Source: Macrostomum hystrix (lineage: Eukaryota; Platyhelminthes; Macrostomidae). From it: a stretch of DNA of 64,000 nt. Position 1 is the stretch's first letter. Each line of letters begins with the position of its first letter. The translations under genes and the position numbers were made by a program. The notes beneath the pieces were generated by a model. It was not told the DNA's origin. It made no database searches and saw only the letters and a program-made list of their open reading frames with translations. The stretch spans positions 21,824,001 through 21,888,000 of the forward strand of contig CATNEN010000038.1 in NCBI GenBank assembly GCA_950097015.1. Direction: 5' to 3'. Below are positions 54,423 to 64,000 of this stretch, piece by piece.

Positions 54423-57400
54423 TTACTGAGCGGCGGCAACTTCAACAAGTCCTTCAACTGGAGCGCTGGATCTGATGACCAGAACAATGCCTACGATGAC
54501 AACGGCGGCCACGACAACGGCGCCGACAACGGACAACGAGATTATTAGCGCCGTGTTGGCTGAAACATTGAAATAGTTCAGTTGCGTTTCTTGCTTCATT
54601 ATTGAAAAAATTTAAGTCAATCTAAACTGATTAGACCATTGACCATGGATTAGGAGACTGACTCACTGGAATCTGCACTACTGGCTACAGTGCTGGCGGC
54701 GTCGCTCACAGTCAGGACCTGCACGCAGGCCCCGTTCAGCGCGATCTTGTTCATGGGACAGGCGCAAGTGTAGCTACCGACTGTGTTCACACAGATGTTG
54801 TCACCACCGCACGGGTTGGTGCTAGAGACCGTGCACTCGTTGATGTCCTAAATCATCGAGAAGAATATAGTACCGTTGCGTATAAATTAAAATGTTTAAA
54901 ATATTATTTGACAAATATATATTATGGTGAGCAGAAAGTAGAAATACAGATCGACGTTAAAAAATTGAACTTTGGCAACTATGCTTACTGTGACGATTGA
55001 AAATGCAGACTGAAACCAGCATGAGTAAAAAAGTAAACAATTTCTGCTCCATGACAGTACACCGACACACTTATAGCTACCTTCTGAATCGAAGACAACA
55101 AAGGATTCGCAAAACTTAAGCGGCTTTATTCTCCCACCTGACATTTGTAGAGCGCATTCAGTGCGAAGCTCGATTGCAGACAGGTGCACATTTTGGACCT
55201 GTTGGTGTTCACGCCTAACTGGATGTTAAAAAACTCTTTAAAACGTGCAATTCCTTTAAGCGGGTTGTAGCCTACGGTAAGAGCCTATGACTCACGACTT
55301 AAAGGTGGAGGGTTCGATTCCCGACTCAACTGGAACCATTTGTGCCCTTTAGCAGGACACTTAACTCTGCCTTTGCACAGTTTTCAGAGTCCTCTAAATT
55401 TTAGAGAAATATGTAAGTTTAGGAAATGGAATTTAAAACAAGTTAAAAACTACATATCAAAAGAATCGCGTCAATAGTCAAATAAAAGACATCGAAGCTC
55501 GAAGGCTCTCAGTGACAAACCTGACACTCGTAGAGCGCATTCAGTGCGAAGCCCGACAGCGGACAGGTGCAAGTGTAGGACCCGTTGGTGTTCACGCAGG
55601 TCTGGTTCTGGTCGCTGCGGCATCGATTGTCGCCAGTCAGGCACTCGTTGATGTCCTCGCAGCGGCTGGAGTTGCTGGGCGACACGCGGAATCCGGGCGT
55701 GGTGCAGTTGCAGCGGTAGCCGGGGGCCAGGTTGGTGCACTCTTCCTGGCAGATACCGGGGGTTTCCAGGCACTCGTTGGTGTCTGAGCACGCAGATTGT
55801 GGAGGATGGAAAACGTCACGTTAACTATTGAATACAGCCAGTGAATGCGGAAGGGGGGTAAAAACGGTTTGCGCTCACCCTGGCACACCTGTCCATCCCC
55901 CACCATGCCGGAGGGGCAGCTGTCGCAATAGTAACTGCCGTTGGTGTACATGTGGCACATTGTGGCGTTGTAGCAGGGATTCGGTTGAGCAGAACAGGGC
56001 GACACCTCACAACGATCGCCTTGGTAGCCTCTCGGACAGCTGCACTGGGCTCGATAGAAATTCTCTGAAAACATTGATCGCAGTTTTTGGACTTCATAAT
56101 AAAGCATAAAATGTTTATTTTTAAGTGCTGCGACGCCACGTGCTGTTGCAGAAAAGTAAAGTAAATAAAAAGCCAAAACTTAATTGTTTGAAACATAATA
56201 CTTTGAAATCTTGAAACGTGATATACATTCAAATCGTAAGCCAGAAAAGCTTTTATGCTAGTTTGACGCTATTAATCGAAATGATTGCTTCATAATAAAG
56301 TTGGCAAATGGTAAAATTTACAGAAATCATGTACATAGCAATATTTATTTATTTTCTCATACCGCCTGCAGAGGACGCCCCTGATGTGTAGTTAAAGTTG
56401 TAAGTGGCGTTATTCAAACAGTTTACGTAGAAAATAACAGGTGTCCAGGTTGTGGGCGCGCCGACCGAGTCTGTCGCCACAATAGTCAAGTTGAATGTGC
56501 TCAGCGTTGCGGGAACTTGCCACAACAGCACATTGCCGACGAGCCACACAGATGTGTCGTTGCTGGGCTGCTGGATGGCCAGGGTGATCGGATTTCCGTC
56601 TCTGTCCGTCACATTGATGCTCAGGTTGAAGGTCATGTAAGCGAACACTGTGATGCTCGCCGGCATGCTGAACTCAGGGGCCGTGTTCGACGCCACTGCT
56701 TTGGCTGACACCTCCTGGCTGACGGCAAGAGACGCCTCCTGAGCTGCGTCAAGAGACTGCAGCTGAGCAGCGTCGTACATGCAGCTCAGGTAGATTGACT
56801 GCACAGTGTTCCAGCAGGTCTGCGCAAGGTTGTGAGGATTTGGGAGTAATTTTAATTGTTTGTGAATGACATAATGACAAAATATGACATTATATCTGTG
56901 CGTCAAGTGTTCTAATTGGAACTAATAAAAGTGGAAGCTCACCTTGTTGGCAGCACTCATGAGATCTGAGTTGTTGTGAAACAGAACCAGAAGGTTGTCT
57001 TTGTAGTCCTCGACGAACACCGGAACGAAGGACATGTTGCAGTAGTTGGCCCGAGTCTGGCCTGAAGGGTACGGGAAGTGGCTCGCATCAGTAGACAGAA
57101 GAGCCCAGCTCTGACCGAATTCAAACAGCTGGCGCTCTGAGCTGTTTCCTGGCAGAAGGGTGCCGTTGCGAAGCTTGAAGTCGTCTGTGCTGTTGCCGTT
57201 AAAGTTGCCCATCAGTCCTTCAATGCCGTTCGCGTGGCGCTGTTGGTTGAGCTGCACAGTAGTCTGCAGCAAGCTGAGCACTCTGGTGACGGTCAGCGAG
57301 AAGCCCGTGTCCGACTCGCTGATGGTGATGCTCTTGTTGTCGCTGGACTTCAGGCTGTAACGCTCAATGGTCGTTGCGTTCTCCAGACCAGAAAAGTACG

Positions 57401-60400
57401 TGAGTACGCTGCCGAGCAGCTCATTGTCCTTGTACACGTCCAGGTCGTTGGTGCTGGCGTTAAGAAGCACAGCGATTGAGCAGTTGTTGGATCCCGCCTT
57501 AAGTGCAAAGCCGGTAAACACAGTCGCCGATGCGGTGACATTCGGGTTGACAGACTTTGCCAGACCCGTGCGAGCCTGAAACTCCAGCATGGGAGCGCTC
57601 AGAGAGCTGTTTCTCAGCATGAAGTACTCGCACAGGCCGTTGAAAGAATAAGTGGTTCCGTCGATGGTGCTGATGTGAGGGTCACCGCGATTGAAACCTG
57701 TTAATTCCAATACATTAGTTTTTTATCTTTTTTACACTTTTATCATATATTTTCATAGTCTATAGAACTGCTAGATCTTGCGACACAGTCATACATTTGG
57801 GTTCTTTACTACGAGTACAAAACAAGTTGCCTGAAAATGGATCAACTCACCCCACGCTGGTTCCGTGTAGTCTTTGCTGTTGCACCTTGGCCGTAGTTTT
57901 TTGTATGCTGAAATCATCTTGCCGGCTGTGCAAACCTCGTAGCCGTAGGTCTCGTTTCGAAGCTGTTCGTCGTATCTGATCCAATACCAGTAGTTCACAT
58001 TGGTCCGTTCGAGAATCATGCTATGACCGGCTCCTTGAACTGTACTTTGAATCAGAAAACCACCTAAAGTAGTGGATTGAAAGAAAAAAAGCGATAAAAG
58101 TTGGTACGGTTTGTACGAGCTTAGCAGGATTGTAGGAATAAAGGACAGCCAAAAGTCACCCTCTCACTTTGTCTTCTTTCGAACATGATGTTTCGCATGA
58201 GCCACCGCATGGTCCACACGGAGTAGCCGGCGTTGCAGTAGTCCACCAGCTGACCGTCTTTCTTCCAGTTCACATTCAGCTTGTAACAGCATCTCGGTGC
58301 GGCATAGAACTGACAGCGCATGTACAGGTTGCAGTACCAGCTCCACCAGGGATACGGACAAGCGGGAGCTGATGCAAAGTCCTGCACGCACTCATAGCTG
58401 CCCTGGAAACACATTTTGAGCTCGTAGGTGCCCTTGGAGTTCTCGTTCTTTTTGTCGCACGTGTACTCGTACGGCCAGTAGCGCCAGTCCAGTACGGCTT
58501 GTCGCATGTCTCTCGGACAGGTGCGGCAGCTCAGCTGTGCTGTGAGCGGTCTGGTGCGTTCGTTCTCGATCCAGTTTCGACATTTCATCTTGTTGCTAGG
58601 AGGAATAGCATTGGCCATCACCAGGACGTGACGACCGCGCTTGCCGACATTGCCCATGACCATATTGTCGGTGATGTAGCTGCTGCGCCACCAGTAGTAG
58701 CTGAAGGGCAGTGTGGAGAACTTCTGGTAGCCGTCGGTGAAGCCTGCCGCGACGTAGTAGTAGTACCAGCGCCACTCGCTGAGCTCGAACTGGCCGTAGT
58801 TGAAGATGACGAACGAGTGCGTCTCGTTTCTCGTAACGATCGCTTGGAAGCTGATGTACTGTCATTTTGCATCAGGAGATAAATGAGAATCATGAGTTGT
58901 GATAATTCGAGTTGGATTTTTTACAGCACCTTGAAAGCTCTTAAATTGTTAAGCTCTGAATCAACGCACAGATTAACTTAATCGCCAATTTTTTCCGTTA
59001 AATAGGGCCGTATTCCATCATGTGATAAACCAAAGAAGAAAATAATTGAAATAAGTTTACCTCCTTCCTAGAGTCGCAGTACCGACAATAGAAGCTCGCC
59101 CAACTATGTCCCATCTGTCTGTAGTAGTAGTTGCAGTAGTAGCAATACCAATCATAGAAGTTGTAGGGCTGCATCTTGTGCCAGGTGACGATGAGAGCAT
59201 TCAGCGGCTTGTAAGTAGCACCTCCGCCGTAGCCTGTGATGATCTCCACGATCTTCTTCCAGTTGACCGTGTTGCTGTGTTGGGAGCTGTCCAGAAGCTC
59301 GTAGTACACAGCCGAGTCGTTGTAGGCGAACGAGTACCTGTAAGACCAGTAAGGGAACACCATCGGCTTCACCAGGTAGGTGTACCAGGTGGGCCAGTCC
59401 AGCTGGTAGGGCGGGTCGGTGAATGACAGGTAGCCATCTTTGGAGATCTGCAATGCATGATAGCTTTTGATTTTAGTGTCGCAATGTACGAGAATATCTG
59501 TAAAGCCTTTCCGCTATTTTGAAGCTTACAAAATGCATTGAGGCGCACGGTAAGAACATTTATAAACCAACAGGGACCCGCTACAATACCTTGCAAACGG
59601 TGCTCTCTCTATCGCCAATGATAAATGGCACTTCAGTCTCAATAGTTGCAAAGCTGATTGTGTAGTAGTTAAAATCACTTGCTGTCAGCTTCGTGCCGTT
59701 GTCAGTTGACAATGTCATCAGCTCTGTAAAACAAGTTTAGATTTCACTGATCATCCTAAATGGAGACGTTTTTAATTGTTTTAAACAGGATTGTATGTAA
59801 CATTTTCTGATTAGACACGAAAGTCAAGGTGCAGCGTGTTCTTCGAACTAGTTATTATCGAAGATAATAATACTAGTTACTATCTTAGTATTCAAAGTAA
59901 AAATACTATCTTAGTAGTTCGAGTTTTTCATGTGCTCACCGGTGCATGTGTACCCGTCGCCATAGTAACCGGAGCGACACGCGCAGGAAAAGGAACCCGG
60001 AGTGTTGGTGCAGATCGCGTTCACGTTGCAAGGCGAGTTGCTGCACTCATTAATGTCTATGGGAATGGGAGCAGATAATGTGGCATCTGATTATCTGTAT
60101 TAAAAATCTTCAAATATGCCAAATCAAACTGACCCGTGTTGCAGGTAGCACCGGTCCATCCAGTGGGGCAGACACATTGGAAAGCATTCACTCTATCAAT
60201 GCAGCTGCCTCTAACGCAAGGGCTTGTAGCGCACTCGTTTATATCTGAGGACATCAAATAAATCAATTAGATAAAAGAATACTTAAGCAAAACATCAACT
60301 GATGGGAAGAGTTCAAGGCGTTTGATAAAACTTTTAACAGTGCATCTAAAACAATAGCATCTCACCTGTTTCGCAGAGAGTACCATCGAACCCTGGGAGA

Positions 60401-63400
60401 CAAGTGCATGAGAAGTAAGTGCGGGTCGGAGCACACGAAGCATCATTTTTGCAAGGCGAAGTGTTGCAAAGCTGCGAGACATCAACAACTACCTCACCAC
60501 TCGCAGTGGTAGCTAGAATGGCTAGAATGGTGGGCGAAGTTACGAATGCAGTTCCCACCGAAGTTGTCGGGCGCACTGTTTGACCAGCAGTGGTTGTTTG
60601 TGGTTGCGTTACAACTGCCGAAGTCGTTCCTCCAGCGGTGCTCGAAGCCATCGCTTGGGGCGAGGCAGCCGTTTGTGGCGGAGTTCCTCCAGCCGTGCTC
60701 GAAGCCATCGTTTGGGGTGGAGCAGTCGTTTGTGGCAGTGTTCCTCCAGCCGTGCTCAGACCTGTTGTTTGGGGCGGAGCAGTCGTTTGTGTCGGAGTTC
60801 CTCCAGCCGTGCTGAGACCTGTTGTTTGGGGCGGAGCAGTCGTTTGTGGCGAAGTTCCTGCCGCCGTGCTCAGACCTGTTGTTTGGGGCGGAGCAGCCGT
60901 TTGTGGCAGTGTTCCTCCAGCCGTGCTCAGACCTGTTGTTTGGGGCGGATCAGTCGTTTGTGGCGAAGTTCCTCCAGCCGTGCTCAGACCTGTTGTTTGG
61001 GGCGGAGCAGTCGTTTGTGGCAGTGTTCCTCCAGTCGTGCTCGAGGCCATCGTTTGGGGCGAGGCAGTCGTTTGTGGCTGTGTTCCTCCAGCCGTGCTCA
61101 GACCTGTTGTTTGGGGCGGAGCAGTCGTTTGTGGCAGTGTTCCTCCAGCTGTGCTCGAAGCCATCGTTTGGGGCGAGTCAGTCGTTTGTGGCAGTGTTCC
61201 TCCAGCCGTGCTCGAAGCCATCGCTTGGGGCGGAGCAGTCGTTTGTGTCGGAGTTCCTCCAGCCGTGCTCAGACCTGTTGTTTGGGGCTTAGCAGTCGTT
61301 TGTGTCGGAGTTCCTCCAGCCGTGCTCAGACCTGTAGTTTGGAGCTGAGCAGTCGCTTGTGGCAGTGTTCCTCCAGCCGTGCTCAGACCTGTCGTTTGGG
61401 GCGGAGCAGTCGTTTGTGGCAGTGTTCCTCCAGCCGTGCTCGAAGCCATCGTTTGGGGCGAGTCAGTCGTTTGTGGCAGTGTTCCTGCCGCCGTGCTCAG
61501 ACCTGTTGTTTGGGGCTTAGCAGTCGTTTGTGTCGGAGTTCCTCCAGCCGTGCTCAGACCTGTTGTTTGGGGCGGAGCAGTCGCTTGTGGCAGTGTTCCT
61601 CCAGCCGTGCTCAGACCTGTTGTTTGGGGCGGAGCTGTCGTTTGTGGCAGTGTTCCTCCAGCCGTGCTCGAAGCCATCGTTTGGGGCGAGTCAGTCGTTT
61701 GTGGCAGTGTTCCTCCAGCCGTGCTCAGACCTGTTGTTTGGGGCGGAGCAGTCGTTTGTGGCGAAGTTCCTGCCGCCGTGCTCAGACCTGTTGTTTGGAG
61801 CTTAGCAGTCGTTTGTGTCGGAGTTCCTCCAGCCGTGCTCAGACCTGTTGTTTGGGGCGGAGCAGTCGTTTGTGTCGGAGTTCCTCCAGCCGTGCTCGAA
61901 GCCATCGCTTGGGGCGGAGCAGTCGTTTGTGGCAGTGTTCCTCCAGCCGTGCTCAGACCTGTTGTTTGGGGCGGAGCAGTCGTTTGTGGCAGTGTTCCTC
62001 CAGCCGTGCTCAGACCTGCTGTTTGGGGCTTAGCAGTCGTTTGTGTCGGAGTTCCTCCAGCCGTGCTCAGACCTGTTGTTTGGGGCTTAGCAGTCGTTTG
62101 TGTCGGAGTTCCTCCAGCCGTGCTCAGACCTGTTGTTTGGGGCGGAGCAGTCGTTTGTGTCGGAGTTCCTCCAGCCGTGCTCGAAGCCATCGCTTGGGGC
62201 GGAGCAGTCGTTTGTGGCAGTGTTCCTCCAGCCGTGCTCAGACCTGTTGTTTGGGGCGGAGCAGTCGTTTGTGGCAGTGTTCCTCCAGCCGTGCTCGAAG
62301 CCATCGTTTGGGGCGAGTCAGTCGTTTGTGGCAGTGTTCCTCCAGCCGTGCTCAGACCTGTTGTTTGGGGCGGAGCAGTCGTTTGTGGCGAAGTTCCTGC
62401 CGCCGTGCTCAGACCTGTTGTTTGGAGCTTAGCAGTCGTTTGTGTCGGAGTTCCTCCAGCCGTGCTCAGACCTGTTGTTTGGGGCGGAGCAGTCGTTTGT
62501 GTCGGAGTTCCTCCAGCCGTGCTCGAAGCCATCGCTTGGGGCGGAGCAGTCGTTTGTGGCAGTGTTCCTCCAGCCGTGCTCAGACCTGTTGTTTGGGGCG
62601 GAGCAGTCGTTTGTGGCAGTGTTCCTCCAGCCGTGCTCAGACCTGTTGTTTGGGGCTTAGCAGTCGTTTGTGTCGGAGTTCCTCCAGCCGTGCTCAGACC
62701 TGTTGTTTGGGGCTTAGCAGTCGTTTGTGTCGGAGTTCCTCCAGCCGTGCTCAGACCTGTTGTTTGGGGCGGAGCAGTCGTTTGTGTCTGAGTTCCTCCA
62801 GCCGTGCTCGAAGCCATCGCTTGGGGCGGAGCAGTCGTTTGTGGCAGTGTTCCTCCAGCCGTGCTCAGACCTGTTGTTTGGGGCGGAGCAGTCGTTTGTG
62901 GCAGTGTTCCTCCAGCCGTGCTCAGACCTGTTGTTTGGGGCTTAGCAGTCGTTTGTGTCGGAGTTCCTCCAGCCGTGCTCAGACCTGTTGTTTGGGGCTT
63001 AGCAGTCGTTTGTGTCGGAGTTCCTCCAGCCGTGCTCAGACCTGTTGTTTGGGGCGGAGCAGTCGTTTGTGTCGGAGTTCCTCCAGCCGTGCTCGAAGCC
63101 ATCGCTTGGGGCGGAGCAGTCGTTTGTGGCAGTGTTCCTCCAGCCGTGCTCAGACCTGTTGTTTGGGGCGGAGCAGTCGTTTGTGGCAGTGTTCCTCCAG
63201 CCGTGCTCAGACCTGTTGTTTGGGGCTTAGCAGTCGTTTGTGTCGGAGTTCCTGCCGCCGTGCTCAGACCTGTTGTTTGGGGCTTAGCAGTCGTTTGTGT
63301 CTGAGTTCCTCCAGCCGTGCTCAGACCTGTTGTTTGGGGCGGAGCAGTCGTTTGTGTCGGAGTTCCTCCAGCCGTGCTCGAAGCCATCGCTTGGGGCGGA

Positions 63401-64000
63401 GCAGTCGCTTGTGGCAGTGTTCCTCCAGCCGTGCTCAGACCTGTTGTTTGGGGCGGAGCAGTCGTTTGTGGCAGTGTTCCTCCAGCCGTGCTCAGACCTG
63501 TTGTTTGGGGCGGAGCAGTCGTTTGTGTCGGAGTTCCTCCAGCCGTGCTCAGACCTGTTGTTTGGGGCTTAGCAGTCGTTTGTGTCGGAGTTCCTCCAGC
63601 CGTGCTCAGACCTGTTGTTTGGGGCGGAGCAGTCGTTTGTGTCGGAGTTCCTCCAGCCGTGCTCGAAGCCATCGCTTGGGGCGGAGCAGTCGTTTGTGGC
63701 AGTGTTCCTCCAGCCGTGCTTAGACCTGTTGTTTGGGGCTTAGCAGTCGTTTGTGTCGGAGTTCCTCCAGCCGTGCTCAGACCTGTTGTTTGGGGTGGAG
63801 CAGTCGCTTGTGGCAGTGTTCCTCCAGCCGTGCTCAGACCTGTTGTTTGGGGCGGAGCAGTCGTTTGTGGCAGTGTTCCTCCAGCCGTGCTTAGACCAGT
63901 TGTTTGGGGCGGAGCAGTCGTTTGTGGCAGTGTTCCTCCAGCCGTGCTCAGACCTGTTGTTTGGGGCGGAGCAGTCGTTTGTGGCAGTGTTCCTCCAGCC
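54423..64000 (-). CDS. MUC4-like transmembrane mucin B (partial, 5' end outside window)
   Basis: Paralogue of gene A with the same exon plan: 60366 to beyond 64000 (mucin exon), 60134-60244, 59940-60056, 59590-59723, 59061-59447, 58168-58858, 57851-58063, 56943-57697, 56363-56819, 55879-56064, 55521-55783, 54667-54847, 54423-54559. From the second EGF to the TM tail the protein is nearly identical to A (for example [10 protein letters not shown] for [10 protein letters not shown] in NIDO; GDPH retained). The mucin exon is different: 19-residue units such as [19 protein letters not shown], and its terminal EGF ([20 protein letters not shown]) is only moderately similar to that of A ([20 protein letters not shown]). 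All junctions keep phase and no stop interrupts it, so it looks functional. Signal peptide and the rest of the repeats lie beyond the window. Confidence 0.9.
55136..55214 (-). pseudogene. Relic of an EGF-exon 3' half in gene B intron
   Basis: Matches the last ~75 bases of the 55521-55783 EGF exon, including ALNALYECQ (here ALNALYKCQ), and still ends with CAG|GTGGGA like a donor. The upstream half and acceptor are missing, and a key EGF cysteine pattern is lost. Gene A has no copy in the matching intron. Confidence 0.8.
55260..55381 (+). mobile_element. 3'-truncated SINE in gene B intron
   Basis: Equivalent of the copy at 43007-43122, with box B GGGTTCGATTCCCGACTCA better preserved. It ends at the same point (GCCTTTGCACA). 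Confidence 0.8.
60640..64000 (-). repeat. 57-bp coding tandem repeat of gene B with 285-bp higher-order units
   Basis: Units of 57 bp encode 19 residues ([19 protein letters not shown] and variants TAKPQ, TLPQ, AMASS). In 61815-63570 a five-unit block of 285 bp repeats with almost no change (same variants at 62442, 62727, 63012, 63297), with 342-bp steps further left. The array reaches the window edge. Confidence 0.95.

Larger units (their letters stand above)
54262..60247. repeat. Tandem segmental duplication, copy 2 (3' part of MUC4-like gene B)
   Basis: Counterpart of 41674-48342. Exon lengths are identical in all 12 shared exons (137, 181, 263, 186, 457, 755, 213, 691, 387, 134, 117, 111 bp). 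It lacks the 45590 SINE and carries an exon fragment at 55136-55214 not seen in copy 1. Confidence 0.95.

Noticed and set aside
60580-63723. 1047-codon + strand open frame ([14 protein letters not shown])
   Set aside because: Antisense of the gene B mucin repeats; stop-free only because the 57-bp unit lacks stops in that frame.

Overview
This window is nuclear DNA from an animal, most likely an invertebrate. Every protein gene is split by GT-AG introns. The genes include a nucleoporin, a ribosome-export adaptor, an ER ubiquitin-conjugating enzyme, a Rab GTPase, a fibrinogen-related secreted protein and MUC4-type transmembrane mucins. tRNA-derived SINEs, a Merlin-type DNA transposon relic and a DIRS-like retroelement are also present. 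Exons are GC-richer than the AT-rich introns and spacers. A spiralian (flatworm or mollusc-like) source would fit the MUC4-like and fibrinogen-related genes and the repeat load, but the sequence alone does not prove it.

Left part (1-25.5 kb), all on the + strand: the 3' end of NUP160 (372-2696); a decayed Merlin transposase (4371-4997, minus strand); an SLC16-like transporter (6675-9351); a complete four-exon UBE2J1 (9957-12748); a complete four-exon NMD3 (15181-20323); and a two-exon secreted fibrinogen-related protein (24406-25542). Exon phases were checked by hand and give uninterrupted proteins of 457, 326, 503 and 303 residues for the last four. Many introns and spacers here hold their own minisatellite, with units of 18-34 bp and up to about 60 copies, usually unrelated to the next one.

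Middle (26-41 kb): a membrane-anchored Thr/Pro/Glu-rich mucin on the minus strand (27862-33016, 3 exons, 1658 residues); a seven-exon Rab GTPase on the + strand (34986-38340) with an odd Gly/Ser tail after its Cys-Cys prenylation site; and a 3'-truncated retroelement (38957 to about 40827) with a SAP-domain gag, a CCCH/CCHC finger and a textbook -1 frameshift heptamer leading into reverse transcriptase.

Right part (41.7-64 kb), minus strand: two tandem paralogous MUC4-like genes, A (41843-51965, complete, 14 exons, about 2232 residues) and B (54423 to beyond the window end). Each has mucin repeats, EGF domains, NIDO, AMOP, a VWD domain with the GDPH cleavage motif, further EGF domains and a transmembrane helix (the signal peptide is seen only in A). 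Their 3' parts (41674-48342 and 54262-60247) are almost identical including introns. The 5' mucin exons and the EGF at their ends are strongly diverged, with completely different repeat units. This looks like recent homogenisation of the 3' block beside freely evolving mucin cassettes. With the mucin at 27.8-33 kb, the region is a small cluster of transmembrane mucin genes sharing one strand and, where the 5' end is visible, the same signal-peptide/repeat/TM layout.
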